Assembly: GCF_020510425.1 (NCBI RefSeq)
Contig: NZ_JAHBAH010000001.1
Coordinates: 2,275,001-2,339,000, forward strand
Length of the DNA stretch: 64,000 bases
Source: Quatrionicoccus australiensis
Lineage (GTDB): Bacteria; Pseudomonadota; Gammaproteobacteria; Burkholderiales; Rhodocyclaceae
Direction of reading: 5' to 3'
A program made the position numbers and the translations under genes. Shown here one piece after another: positions 56,501 to 64,000 of this stretch. The notes beneath the pieces are model-generated. The model ran no database searches and was not told the DNA's origin. It worked only from the letters and a program-made list of their open reading frames with translations. How positions within the stretch are numbered: position 1 is the stretch's first letter; the number at the start of each line of letters is the position of its first letter.

Positions 56501-56858
56501 CGGCTACCAGCGCGGCAAGATCCAGGAAGAGTCGATGTACTACGAGCACAAGAAGCACGACGGCTCCTACCCGATCATCGGCGTGAATACCTTCCTCAAC
56601 CCGAAGGGCATGGCGCAGCAGGAAATCGAACTGGCGCGTTCGACGGAAGAGGAAAAGCAGTCGCAGATCAGCCGCCTGCGCGATTTCCAGGCGCGCAACG
56701 CGTCGACCGCGCCGGCCATGCTGGAAAAGCTCAAGCAGACCGTGATCGAGGACGGCAACGTCTTCGCCGTGCTGGTCGAGGCGGTTCGCCACTGCTCGCT
56801 GGGTCAGATCAGCTCGGCGCTGTACGAAGTGGGCGGCCAGTACCGGCGCAGCATGTAA
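53595..56858 (+). CDS. icmF: Fused isobutyryl-CoA mutase IcmF
   Basis: A 1087-residue B12-dependent mutase with its own G-protein chaperone. The order is the cobalamin-binding domain (about 18-145; base-off ligand His31 in LFDGHDAS), the MeaB-like GTPase (P-loop GTGGAGKS at 211-218, NKFDRKG base motif), and the substrate-binding TIM barrel (about 560-1087). It interconverts isobutyryl-CoA and n-butyryl-CoA and may accept related acyl-CoAs. The barrel has GVFAFKRE and [12 protein letters not shown], carrying the Phe and Gln that I associate with isobutyryl rather than pivalyl specificity. ATG 53595 is preceded by GAGGCAGA. It is divergent from an AraC-type regulator. Confidence 0.95.
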   Translation: MTDLSVAKKLMPYKPKNKVRFVTAASLFDGHDASINIMRRILQSTGSEVIHLGHNRSVQEIVNAALQEDAQGICITSYQGGHVEFFKYMIDLLKANGGEHIKVFGGGGGVIVPSEIKELHAYGVTRIYAPEDGVHMGLQGMINEVVEKSDFDVADEGVPGVEQVLAGLQAGDKRLLARVITLLENGEAPALKEPLLKAAAALSVPVLGITGTGGAGKSSLTDEIVRRFRLDQGDTVKIGMVSIDPSRKRTGGALLGDRIRMNAIEHPNIFMRSLATRDTGSEISVALPEVIAACKLAGFDLVIVETSGIGQGNAAIVPFVDLSLYVMTPEFGAASQLEKIDMLDFADFVAINKFDRKGAEDALRDVRKQYQRNREAFTTPTDDMPVFGTQAARFNDDGVTALYQALVPALSEKGLKLAQGKLPLVTVKQSSSQRAIVPAQRVRYLAEIADAVRGYHAHTDEQVKIARERQSLRISQGIFAACDKSTADFAEMLSFKDGQQDPKAKKLLDMWPATVEAYAGDEYVVKIRDKEIRTKLVSESLSGTKIRKVILPKFGDDGETLRFLMRENVPGSFPYTAGVFAFKREGEDPTRMFAGEGDAFRTNRRFKRVSEGMPAHRLSTAFDSVTLYGCDPDERPDIYGKIGNSGVSIATLDDLKVLYDGFDLLAPSTSVSMTINGPAPIILACFFNTAIDQQMVKFEQQNGRQPTEDEAEKIREWTLSTVRGTVQADILKEDQGQNTCIFSTEFALKMMGDIQEFFVHNQVQNFYSVSISGYHIAEAGANPISQLAFTLSNGFTYVESYLARGMKIDDFAPNLSFFFSNGMDPEYSVIGRVARRIWAVAMKNKYGANERSQKLKYHIQTSGRSLHAQEMDFNDIRTTLQALIAIYDNCNSLHTNAYDEAITTPTEESVRRAMAIQLIINREWGVAKNENPNQGAFVIDELTDLVEEAVLKEFEAIASRGGVLGAMETGYQRGKIQEESMYYEHKKHDGSYPIIGVNTFLNPKGMAQQEIELARSTEEEKQSQISRLRDFQARNASTAPAMLEKLKQTVIEDGNVFAVLVEAVRHCSLGQISSALYEVGGQYRRSM

Positions 56859-56917
56859 GGACTTCTCAGGGGAGAACAGCAACCCCGCAAACCCGCAAGG
56901 GTGGAGGAGAAAAAACG

Positions 56918-56944
56918 ACGGCGGGGCCAAGACCCCGCCGTTTT
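56918..56944 (+). terminator. Terminator after icmF
   Basis: ACGGCGGGG and CCCCGCCGT with a six-base loop, an A run before and TTTT after, 59 bases after the icmF stop. Two smaller hairpins precede it at 56869-56886 and 56891-56902 (the latter with a GCAA tetraloop). Confidence 0.85.
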
Positions 56945-57010
56945 CATTGGCATGACAGACGCGGATGTTTTGGCGGAAAATTGGGTCAATGTCCTTTTTC
57001 GGAGCCTGCC

Positions 57011-58336
57011 ATGAACATTGATGAACTTGCCCTCAGCCTGCAACGCAATCGCCTGACCCGGCGCCAGGTGCTCGGCCTGTTCGGTGCGGCGGCACTGTCC
57101 GGTTGCGCCAGTTCGCCGGTCGGCGGCGGCTCCATCCTGGTCGGCATGGACGAGGACGAGGAAAAGGCGGTCGACAAGAAGGTCGCGCCGCAGCAGTTCT
57201 CGCAGGATCTCGGGGCGGTGCAGGATGCCCAGATCAACGACTATCTGGTCAGCGTCGGCCGCCGGCTGGACGCCAACGTACATCGGCCGCAGATGCCTTA
57301 TTCCTACCGCGTGCTCAATGCCAATTACGTCAATGCCTACACCTTTCCGGGCGGGGCGATGGGCGTGACGCGCGGCATCCTGGTCGAGCTCGACAATGAG
57401 GCCGAACTGGCCGGTCTGCTCGGGCATGAACTCGGCCACGTCAATGCGCGGCATGCGGCGCAGCGCCAGGGCAAGGCGATGGTGGCGCAGGTCGCGATGA
57501 GCGGTGCCAACCTGATCGGTACGGCAGCCGGCTATGGCGGCCTGGTCGATCTCGGCACGCAGCTCGGGGCCAGCGTGCTGCTCTCGAGCTATTCGCGCGA
57601 CAACGAGCGCGAGGCCGACCAGCTCGGCCAGGACTACATGGTCCGCGCCGGTTATCCGGCGAGCGGCATGGTCGGTCTGCAGGAGTTGCTGGTCGAGCAG
57701 CAGAAAAGCTCGCCCGGCATGTTGCAGACGATGTTTTCGACGCACCCGATGAGCAGCGAGCGGCGCGACACCGCCCGCCAGCTGGCCGAGGAAAAATACG
57801 CCGCGAGCAACAAGCGCGATCCGGGGCGCGAGCGTTTCATGGACAGTACGGCCGCCCTGCGCCGCATCAAGCCATGCATCGATGCGTGCCAGAAGGGCGA
57901 AACGGCGATGGCCGGCAAGCAGTACGGCAAGGCCGAGGAACAGTTCCGCACGGCGCTGAAAGCGACGCCGCGCGACTATGCTGCCAACCTGCTGCTGGCG
58001 AAATCCTTGTCGATGCAGGACAAGGATGCGCAGGCGCTGGAGTATGCGCGCGCCGCAACCAAGATCTATCCGCAGGAAGCGCAGGCGCAGAAGCTGGTCG
58101 GCGTGCTGGCGCTGCAGCAGCGCGATCCGGCAAGCGCCTACGCGCATCTCGATCAATACGACCGTCTGCTGCCGGGTGACGTCGGCGTCACCTTCCTGAA
58201 AGGCGTGTCACAGGAAGGCATGGGCAATCGTCAGGAAGCGGCCCGTTTCTACGCGGCCTACCTGCGCCAGAACCGCCAGGGCAAGGCGGCCGAGTATTCG
58301 CAAAGCCGCCTGCAGAGCTGGGGTTATCTGAAGTAG
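57011..58336 (+). CDS. M48-family metalloprotease lipoprotein with TPR region, BepA-like
   Basis: A 441-residue envelope protease. The N-terminus RLTRRQVLGLFGAAALSGC has a twin-arginine pattern (RR at 17-18) and a lipobox (acylated Cys32), suggesting Tat export and lipid anchoring. The zinc site is HELGH (139-143), with the third ligand expected in the NEREADQLG segment. The C-terminal third (about 295-441) is TPR-like helical repeats. The layout matches BepA/YfgC, which assists or degrades outer-membrane proteins, but the family is broad. It is alone between icmF's terminator and a convergent esterase gene. Confidence 0.9.
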   Translation: MNIDELALSLQRNRLTRRQVLGLFGAAALSGCASSPVGGGSILVGMDEDEEKAVDKKVAPQQFSQDLGAVQDAQINDYLVSVGRRLDANVHRPQMPYSYRVLNANYVNAYTFPGGAMGVTRGILVELDNEAELAGLLGHELGHVNARHAAQRQGKAMVAQVAMSGANLIGTAAGYGGLVDLGTQLGASVLLSSYSRDNEREADQLGQDYMVRAGYPASGMVGLQELLVEQQKSSPGMLQTMFSTHPMSSERRDTARQLAEEKYAASNKRDPGRERFMDSTAALRRIKPCIDACQKGETAMAGKQYGKAEEQFRTALKATPRDYAANLLLAKSLSMQDKDAQALEYARAATKIYPQEAQAQKLVGVLALQQRDPASAYAHLDQYDRLLPGDVGVTFLKGVSQEGMGNRQEAARFYAAYLRQNRQGKAAEYSQSRLQSWGYLK

Positions 58337-58361
58337 CCGGCTCGCCAGGCCGGCTCGCTGT

Positions 58362-59480
58362 TCAGGGGCGGGCGCCGGCGCCCAGGCGATCGACCATCGC
58401 CTTCAGGGTCTGGATCTGCACGCCATTCTGGTTGGCGTAATCGGCGCCGCTGTAACCCCACCAGTCCCAGCAGCCATTCGGATTCTGCAGCGGGATCGAG
58501 ACGGCCTGCGGGTAGAGGATGACCAGGTGATTGTTGTCGGCCCAGCGGTTGTAGCCGCTGTTTTTGACGAAGGTCGTGCCGTAATAGAGGCCGCCGCCGG
58601 CCGGCGCCTGCAATGGCAGGTAACTCTGACCCTGTTTGCAGCCGTGCAGGGCGATGTGCAGGCGGCAGGGTTCGCCCTTGGCGCAACTGTTCGGGACGTA
58701 GAGCCAGCCGCTGTTGTCCATGCCGCCATGCCAGGAGAACAGGCCTTGCTGTCCGGCCGGCAGGTAGCTGCGCTGGTCGAATTCGATGAGGCGCCCCTTG
58801 GCCTTCGTTGACGCCGCCTTGAGCGGACCGTAGATCCAGCTCAGGATGTTCCGGGCGCTGTCGTAGCGGCATTTGCCGATGTAGGGCTCATCCTGCCTGG
58901 CGCAGGCGATGCCGTAATCGGGCGTCGGCATGGTGTGGGCCGCATTGTCCAGCGTGACGCGTGACAGATTGGCGGCGGGCAGGCCGAGGGCTGTGTAATA
59001 GGCGGCGAGTTGGTCGGCGATGGCGAGCGGGACGAGGGTGTCCTTGCGGCCGGCCAGAATCAGCACCTTTTGACCGGTCAACCGTGCGGGCGGGTCGATT
59101 TTGTTCTGTTCGGCCAGCCGCCGCGTCGCTTCGACCAGTTCCGGGACCTGGGCGCTGTCGGCATCGACCTGGCAGCGCACGCTCGGCTCGCCGGTGCATG
59201 AACACTTGGCAACGGCGGTCAGCACGTTGTTCTGCGCACAGGCATAGGGACCGCCGGCGACGATGCCGGCACCCTTGACGGTCGACGCGTGCGCGACCTG
59301 GAATTGCACGGCCATGAAACCGCCCGAGGAAATGCCGGAAACCGAGGTCTGGCTGACGTCGATATTCAGGGCCGGCAATGGCGCTGCTGCCATGGTCAGG
59401 CTGGTACTGCCGGCCAGGATGAGGAGAAGGCCGCGGCGCAAGGGCGCGACCAGGGGAGTGAAGGCGAGATGACGCGACAT
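58362..59480 (-). CDS. Secreted PHB depolymerase-like esterase
   Basis: A 372-residue protein with an N-terminal signal peptide (cleavage near MAAAP). The lipase box is GISSG with Ser51 close to the N-terminus of the mature protein. The acid lies in LAGRKDTLVP and the His in LHGCKQG; several Cys pairs fit a periplasmic or secreted protein. It resembles the poly(3-hydroxybutyrate) depolymerase (PhaZd/periplasmic type) family. There is no substrate-binding extension, so it may act on oligomers or intracellular-type granules released outside. It is divergent from the hybrid kinase across 248 bases. Confidence 0.85.
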   Translation of the reverse strand: MSRHLAFTPLVAPLRRGLLLILAGSTSLTMAAAPLPALNIDVSQTSVSGISSGGFMAVQFQVAHASTVKGAGIVAGGPYACAQNNVLTAVAKCSCTGEPSVRCQVDADSAQVPELVEATRRLAEQNKIDPPARLTGQKVLILAGRKDTLVPLAIADQLAAYYTALGLPAANLSRVTLDNAAHTMPTPDYGIACARQDEPYIGKCRYDSARNILSWIYGPLKAASTKAKGRLIEFDQRSYLPAGQQGLFSWHGGMDNSGWLYVPNSCAKGEPCRLHIALHGCKQGQSYLPLQAPAGGGLYYGTTFVKNSGYNRWADNNHLVILYPQAVSIPLQNPNGCWDWWGYSGADYANQNGVQIQTLKAMVDRLGAGARP

Positions 59481-59525
59481 GGGTTTCTCCTGTGCTCGTT
59501 ACCGATACGCGGTCGCATCGGGGGC

Positions 59526-59539
59526 GGCTGCATGCAGCC
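59526..59539. promoter_or_regulatory. 14-base palindrome GGCTGCATGCAGCC
   Basis: Perfect palindrome 46 bases upstream of the esterase start, in the divergent 248-base gap. Candidate operator; regulator unknown. Confidence 0.45.
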
Positions 59540-59728
59540 TAATTGTCCGCTGTGTTCATGTCAAAGTCATTTCGGTGGCGGCGGCCAGTTCCGTGTCGAG
59601 CTGGTATTTGCAGTGCCGTTGCCAGGCATGGGGGACAAGCCGCACGCCAGATCTTCACAAGTCGTGATGGGGGCGGAAAAGGCGCCTACAATGGCGAAAC
59701 TATTACTAAAGTATTAGCCAAGGATACC

Positions 59729-62515
59729 TTGCAACTGACCGCTGACGAGAAGACTGTACCGCGTATCCATCTGCTGGGGACTCTGCTGATCGTCCTCGTG
59801 CTGACGGTGGGTTTGAGTGCATTTTTTTCCTGGCAATACCTTGGTGAGCAGCGCGCCTCGCTGGGGCGCATCGAGCAGCGTGCGACGGCACAGGTGCACG
59901 GCCGCTTGACGGCGGAGATGGCGAGCGCCCAGAGCTTCATCGAGTTCACGCGTTTGCGGACTGAAGCGGTGTTGCGCAAGAGCATTACCGAGCAGGTCGA
60001 CACGGCAATGCAGATGGTCGAGGCGATCTACGCCCGCGAATCGAAGACCCGCTCGCCGGCCGAGATCAAACGCCTGATCATAGAAGCGCTGCGTCCGGTG
60101 CGCTTCTATGACGGGCGTGGCTATTATTTCATCGACGACATGCAGGGCCAGTTCATCCTGCTGCCGACTGCGCCGCAGCTGGAGGGCAAGACCCTGCTCG
60201 ACAATCGTGATGATACCGGGCACTACATCATGCGCGGCCTGATCGAGGCGGCCCAGAAGCCGCGCGGCGAAGGCTTCTCGCGCTACCGCTGGTATCGCCC
60301 CGATGATCCGAAGCAGATGGCGGAAAAGCTGGCCTATGTCCGTTATTTCGCACCTTACGGCTGGCTGATCGGCGCCGGTGATTACACCTATCAATGGGAA
60401 CTGCTGCAGCAGAAGGAAGCGATTGCCCGGTTGCGTACTCTGCGCTTCGGCAGCAGTGGCTACATCGGAGTGCTCGACCGGGAGGGGCGCAGCCTGCTGT
60501 CGCCGGCAAACCCCGAACTGGAAGGCCTGAGTTACAAGGACATGCCGGCACCGCATGGCGCCAGCCTGGAAAAGCTGCACCAGTTGGCCCAGGCGGGCGG
60601 TGGTTTTGCCAATTACGAATGGCTGAATCCGGAAACCGGGGCTCTGGCACCCAAGACGGCGTTGGTGAAAAGCGTCGAGCCCTGGGGCTGGACGCTGGTT
60701 GCCACGACCTTTGATGACGAGTTGCAGGCCATCGTTGCCAGCGAAAAGAGCCGTTATGAAGAAGGTGGCAGCGAGCGTCTGTTGCGTTTCCTGCTGGTGA
60801 CCCTGGGGGCGCTGCTGCTCGGGGTGATCGGTTCTTTCCTGTTCTCGCGCTGGTCGAACAAGCTGTTCCTCAGCTACCACCGGCAAAACCTGCTGCAGGC
60901 CGAGATCCTGCGGGAAAGCGAGTATCGCCAGGGCGTCATCCTCGACAGTGTCGAAGCCTATATCTACATCAAGGGCACCGACTATCGCTATCAGTACGCC
61001 AACGGCTCGGTGCGCCAGTTGTTCGGCAAGTCGATGGAGGAAATTGTCGGCCACGATGACTCGAGCTTTTTTGATGCAGCGACGGCCGCCAATATTCGAA
61101 GCAATGATCAGCGGGTGCTCGAAAATGGCGAGCGCGTTGTCGAGGAAGAGGTTAACACCACGGTCGACGGGGCAATCACCAGCGCCTTTCTCTCGATCAA
61201 GGTGCCGCTGCGTGAGCCGGATGGGCGTATCTATGCGTTGTGCGGCATTTCCACCGATATCACGCCTCGCAAGCAGGCCGAGGCCGAGCTTGAGCACTAC
61301 CGCCATCATCTCGAAGCGCTGGTCCAGTCGCGCACGGCCGAACTTGCCCTGGCCCGGGATGCCGCCGAGGCCGCCAGCCGGGCGAAGAGTTCCTTCCTGG
61401 CCAACATGAGCCATGAAATCCGCACGCCGATGAATGCCATCATCGGCCTGACGCATCTGTTGCGCCGCGATGTTGCCGATCCGAAGGCGCAGGACCGGCT
61501 GGCCAAGGTCAGCGATTCGGCGCGGCATTTGCTCGATGTCATCAACGACATTCTCGACCTGTCGAAAATCGAGGCGGGCCGGCTGGCGCTGGAAGAGCGC
61601 GAGTTCTCGCCGGCCGAGGTGCTGGCGCAGACGCTGTCCATGCTCGATGAGCGGGCGGGCAGCAAGGGGCTGCGTCTGACTTCCTCGATCGCTCCCGACG
61701 TGCCGGCCTTGTTGCGCGGCGACTCGGTACGCATTGGCCAGGCGTTGCTCAATTTTGTCGGCAATGCGATCAAGTTTTCCGAGCATGGTGAAATTGCCCT
61801 GCGTGCGACGGTCGACCGGGATGAAGGCAGTCACGTCATGCTGCGTCTGGAGGTCCAGGATCAGGGCATCGGCATGAGCGAGGAGCAGCAGGCGCAGTTG
61901 TTCCAGGCCTTTACCCAGGCGGACGGTTCGATTACCCGGCGCTACGGCGGCACCGGCCTTGGTCTGGCGATCAACCGTCACCTGGCCCGGCTGATGGGGG
62001 GCGATGTCGGCGTGATCAGCAGCGAAGGCGGCGGCAGCCTGTTCTGGCTGACTGCCCGCCAGGAAAAATGTCTGTCGCAGCCGGCCAATCTGGATGGTGC
62101 TGCGGCGCAGGTGCCACTTGAGGATCAGATCACCCGGCGTCATGGTGGGCGTTGTGTCCTGCTCGTCGAGGATGAGCCGATCAATCAGGAAGTGGCTGAG
62201 GAATTGCTGCTCACTGCCGGCCTGCGCGTCGAACTGGCGGCCAATGGCGCGGAAGCCGTCGAGCGTGTGCGCAGCGAGGATTTTGCGCTGGTCCTGATGG
62301 ATATCCAGATGCCGGTTCTGGGCGGTCTGGACGCCACCCGGCTGATTCGCCGGATGCCGGGCCGGGCGGCTTTGCCGATCCTGGCGATGACCGCCAATGC
62401 CTTTGCCGAAGACCGGCAGGCCTGTCTCGATGCCGGCATGAACGACCACATCGGCAAGCCGGTTGATCCGGATGTGCTTTACACCGCCTTGTTGAACTGG
62501 CTCGACAAGAACTGA
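59729..62515 (+). CDS. Hybrid histidine kinase with double Cache sensor and PAS
   Basis: A 928-residue sensor kinase. TM1 (about 14-34), then two periplasmic Cache-like modules (about 75-225, with [12 protein letters not shown] and [12 protein letters not shown]; and about 235-345), TM2 (about 360-380), a PAS domain (about 400-525), the dimerisation domain with His562 in [11 protein letters not shown], the ATPase domain ([23 protein letters not shown]) and a receiver with Asp858 in LMDIQMP. The TTG at 59729 is chosen because AAGGA lies five bases upstream and TM1 follows naturally; ATGs at 59543 or 59558 would add about 60 residues of implausible basic leader. Ligand unknown; Cache sensors often bind organic acids or amines. 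Confidence 0.88.
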   Translation: MQLTADEKTVPRIHLLGTLLIVLVLTVGLSAFFSWQYLGEQRASLGRIEQRATAQVHGRLTAEMASAQSFIEFTRLRTEAVLRKSITEQVDTAMQMVEAIYARESKTRSPAEIKRLIIEALRPVRFYDGRGYYFIDDMQGQFILLPTAPQLEGKTLLDNRDDTGHYIMRGLIEAAQKPRGEGFSRYRWYRPDDPKQMAEKLAYVRYFAPYGWLIGAGDYTYQWELLQQKEAIARLRTLRFGSSGYIGVLDREGRSLLSPANPELEGLSYKDMPAPHGASLEKLHQLAQAGGGFANYEWLNPETGALAPKTALVKSVEPWGWTLVATTFDDELQAIVASEKSRYEEGGSERLLRFLLVTLGALLLGVIGSFLFSRWSNKLFLSYHRQNLLQAEILRESEYRQGVILDSVEAYIYIKGTDYRYQYANGSVRQLFGKSMEEIVGHDDSSFFDAATAANIRSNDQRVLENGERVVEEEVNTTVDGAITSAFLSIKVPLREPDGRIYALCGISTDITPRKQAEAELEHYRHHLEALVQSRTAELALARDAAEAASRAKSSFLANMSHEIRTPMNAIIGLTHLLRRDVADPKAQDRLAKVSDSARHLLDVINDILDLSKIEAGRLALEEREFSPAEVLAQTLSMLDERAGSKGLRLTSSIAPDVPALLRGDSVRIGQALLNFVGNAIKFSEHGEIALRATVDRDEGSHVMLRLEVQDQGIGMSEEQQAQLFQAFTQADGSITRRYGGTGLGLAINRHLARLMGGDVGVISSEGGGSLFWLTARQEKCLSQPANLDGAAAQVPLEDQITRRHGGRCVLLVEDEPINQEVAEELLLTAGLRVELAANGAEAVERVRSEDFALVLMDIQMPVLGGLDATRLIRRMPGRAALPILAMTANAFAEDRQACLDAGMNDHIGKPVDPDVLYTALLNWLDKN

Positions 62516-62532
62516 TTTTTGCCCTTTCGGGC

Positions 62533-62544
62533 CGGTCGACCGGT
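62533..62544. repeat. Palindrome CCGGTCGACCGG in a convergent junction
   Basis: A perfect 12-base palindrome between the kinase stop and the Crp/Fnr gene stop, with the same core as 5212-5221 and 50911-50924. Confidence 0.6.
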
Positions 62545-62549
62545 GGGAA

Positions 62550-63224
62550 TCAATCGCCGAAGCTGCGCAGGCCTTCGAGGTCGAGCACGTTGATACCGCC
62601 GTATTCGCTGCGTACCAGACCGGCATCTTCCAGTACCTTGAGCGCCTGATTGGCGCGCTGGCGCGAGACGCCGGCCAGGTAGCCGAGTTCCTCCTGGGAA
62701 ATCTGCAGCAGGCGGTTGGTACCCGGGTAGAGCACCGGGTTGAACAAGGCGGCCAAACCGCGCGCGATGCGTGCGTCGGTATCGAGCATGCGCTCGTTTT
62801 CGATCATGCCGATGAACTGGCCGAGGCGTTCGTTCAACTGGGCGATCATGTAGCGATTGAACGGAATGCTGTGATCGAGCAGCCACAGGAAAGTGCTGCG
62901 GCTCATGAAGGCAACACGGGTTTCGCGAATGGCCATGACGTCGTAGCGACGTGCTTCGCTCTTGAGCAGCGAACCTTCGCCGAACCAGCCGCCACTGCTG
63001 ATGCCGGTCAGCGAAGTCGTCTTGCCGGTAGTCCAGTGGCTGGCCATCTTGCCCAGGCCGTCGACGATGCCCATCCAGTAATCGACCGGTTCGCCCTTCA
63101 TGCAGATGAAGGCGCCCGGAGCGAAGGTACGTTCGAAGGTGCCGGCAAGTGCCTTGGCCATTTCTTCCGCACTCAGCGACGGCCCCCAGACGGAGGTGCG
63201 CAGCAGTTCCTCGGCATTTTTCAA
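62550..63224 (-). CDS. Crp/Fnr-family transcriptional regulator
   Basis: A 224-residue regulator. The N-terminal cyclic-nucleotide-binding-like beta-roll (about 25-140, GEPVDYWMGIVDG, GGWFGEGSLL) is followed by the long dimer helix and the C-terminal winged HTH (about 170-224, QEELGYLAGVSRQRANQAL). Only one cysteine (Cys41) is visible, so it is not an Fe-S FNR. The recognition helix reads SRQRANQ; compared with CRP SRETVGR it lacks the conserved Glu and second Arg, so its DNA site probably differs from both CRP and FNR boxes. Effector unknown. It is divergent from an acyl-CoA ligase gene it may regulate. Confidence 0.9.
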   Translation of the reverse strand: MKNAEELLRTSVWGPSLSAEEMAKALAGTFERTFAPGAFICMKGEPVDYWMGIVDGLGKMASHWTTGKTTSLTGISSGGWFGEGSLLKSEARRYDVMAIRETRVAFMSRSTFLWLLDHSIPFNRYMIAQLNERLGQFIGMIENERMLDTDARIARGLAALFNPVLYPGTNRLLQISQEELGYLAGVSRQRANQALKVLEDAGLVRSEYGGINVLDLEGLRSFGD

Positions 63225-63254
63225 TTTATTTTCCGGATTGTCCGCAGGATGACA

Positions 63255-63260
63255 ATTATA
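63255..63260 (-). promoter_or_regulatory. Perfect -10 box for the Crp/Fnr gene
   Basis: TATAAT on the minus strand, 30 bases before the start codon. No good -35 hexamer is visible, so the promoter may need an activator. Confidence 0.5.
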
Positions 63261-63401
63261 CGTCGGGGGCTTGCATACACTGGCTCGCGACTATCGGAGC
63301 ACTGACCGCCTTGTTGCAAGGTCTGCGTAAGGCAGCAGTAGCCCAATGAGTCAAACGAACGTTAGACCGCGAACAATGAGTCGCGGCGGAGGAGACAAGA
63401 A

Positions 63402-64000
63402 ATGCCCAAGCAGGCGAATTTCGCCGCAGTGGACGGTTTGCATACCTTCCCGCGGCTGTTGTTTCATCATGCCCTGGTCCGTCCGCAGGCGCCGGCGATG
63501 CGCGAGAAATATCTCGGCATCTGGCAAACGTGGACCTGGCTCGACGTCGCCGAGCGCGTGCGTGCGCTGGCCTGCGGCCTGGCGGCGCTCGGCTTCAAGC
63601 GCGGCGACAACCTGGCGATCATCGGCGACAACCGGCCGCATCTCTACATGATGATGAGCGCTGCCCAGTGCCTGGGTGGCGTGCCGGTACCGCTCTACCA
63701 GGATGCAGTGGCCGGCGAGATGCTGTTCGTGCTGCAGGACGCCGGCATCCGCTTCGTCGTCGTCGAGGATCAGGAGCAGGTCGACAAGATGCTCGAAGTG
63801 CGCGACCAGGTGCCCGATCTCGCCCACATCATCTACGACGATCCGCGCGGCATGCGCCACTACAACCAGCCCTTCCTGCACGACATCCACGAACTCATGG
63901 AAATGGGCCGCGTGCATGATCGCAACCATGCCGACTTCCTCAATGCCGAAGTCGAGCAGGGCCATTACGACGACGTCTCGGTGATGCTCTACACCTCGGG
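63402..64000 (+). CDS. AMP-forming long-chain acyl-CoA ligase, 5' part only
   Basis: The first 199 residues of an adenylate-forming ligase that runs off the window. It starts MPKQANFAAVDGLHTFPRLL. The N-terminal domain features are visible (TWTWLDVAERVRALACGLAALG, GDNRPHLYMMM, GGVPVPLYQD), and the window ends exactly at the beginning of the P-loop (VMLYTSG). The group resembles FAA1-type/branched-chain or aromatic acyl-CoA ligases. GCGGAGGAGAC is a strong ribosome site nine bases before the ATG. It is divergent from the Crp/Fnr gene. Confidence 0.9.
   Translation, partial: MPKQANFAAVDGLHTFPRLLFHHALVRPQAPAMREKYLGIWQTWTWLDVAERVRALACGLAALGFKRGDNLAIIGDNRPHLYMMMSAAQCLGGVPVPLYQDAVAGEMLFVLQDAGIRFVVVEDQEQVDKMLEVRDQVPDLAHIIYDDPRGMRHYNQPFLHDIHELMEMGRVHDRNHADFLNAEVEQGHYDDVSVMLYTS

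Noticed and set aside
56868-56915. Possible metabolite riboswitch after icmF
   Set aside because: The GGGGAGAACAGC-like text recalls glycine or other aptamers, but the conserved cores are missing and it lies downstream of a gene and before a terminator.
59543-59728. Longer N-terminus of the Cache kinase from ATG 59543 or 59558
   Set aside because: The added residues are basic and Gly/Arg-rich with no family match and no ribosome site, while TTG 59729 has AAGGA at good distance and is followed by the first TM helix.
62516-62549. Standard terminator between the Cache kinase and the Crp/Fnr gene
   Set aside because: The T run precedes the GCCC-TTTC-GGGC stem on the plus strand and becomes an A run on the minus strand, so it does not fit a rho-independent terminator in either direction.

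Overview
The window is GC-rich, densely coded DNA with chromosomal housekeeping content from a betaproteobacterium, most likely a Rhodocyclales member near Dechloromonas/Azonexus. This is inferred from gene order (mrcA - pilMNOPQ - aroKB - gltBD; lptM-lysA divergent from cyaY; hslVU), the number of hybrid histidine kinases, a c-di-GMP-I riboswitch in front of a chemoreceptor gene, and a fused B12-dependent isobutyryl-CoA mutase. No database search was possible. I see no rRNA, tRNA, insertion sequence, prophage or CRISPR array. No stretch above 300 bases lacks a gene.

Layout. 1-1015: end of a metal ABC transporter (ATPase, permease). 1061-4220: duplicated STAS-domain protein and the HslVU protease. 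4317-7225: AEC transporter, Hsp15-like RNA-binding protein, lysA and a small lipoprotein. 7268-9895: cyaY and PBP1A, convergent with no spacer. 10054-16769: type IV pilus assembly genes pilMNOPQ, then aroKB. 16947-23056: glutamate synthase gltBD. 23167-27694: a three-TM/winged-helix protein, glmU, a small membrane protein and an EF-G-like GTPase. 27766-30539: a histidine kinase/response regulator pair. 30695-37721: acyl-CoA synthetase, etfBA, acyl-CoA dehydrogenase and ETF-quinone oxidoreductase, forming a complete route from acyl-CoA oxidation to the quinone pool. 37842-39826: DUF485 protein plus ActP acetate symporter. 39924-41324: an FNR-type site, a promoter and a c-di-GMP-I riboswitch controlling a chemoreceptor. 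41327-45139 (minus): minCDE followed by a ClpX-like ATPase and a hydrolase. 45303-50926: hybrid kinase, gpmI and a YihY-family membrane protein. 50940-53439: tandem flavodoxin-fold protein and an AraC-type regulator. 53595-56858: icmF. 57011-64000: Tat/lipoprotein M48 peptidase, secreted PHB-depolymerase-like esterase, double-Cache hybrid kinase, Crp/Fnr regulator and the start of a second acyl-CoA ligase.

Most notable. (1) The ClpX-like gene downstream of minE has its Shine-Dalgarno and both possible start codons inside a 15-bp hairpin. Its product lacks the ClpX zinc domain and RKH loop and has an altered pore loop, so it looks like a translationally gated, specialised unfoldase in a cell-division operon. 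(2) The chemoreceptor gene at 40125 carries stacked control: a perfect FNR-type site at the class II distance, a c-di-GMP-I aptamer, and a predicted stem that hides its Shine-Dalgarno. (3) A membrane protein with three TM segments and a winged helix resembles the YLATT family from nucleotide-signalling conflict systems. (4) A family of GTCGAC-centred palindromes sits in several convergent gene junctions, and a 17-bp exact repeat lies in two intergenic gaps.
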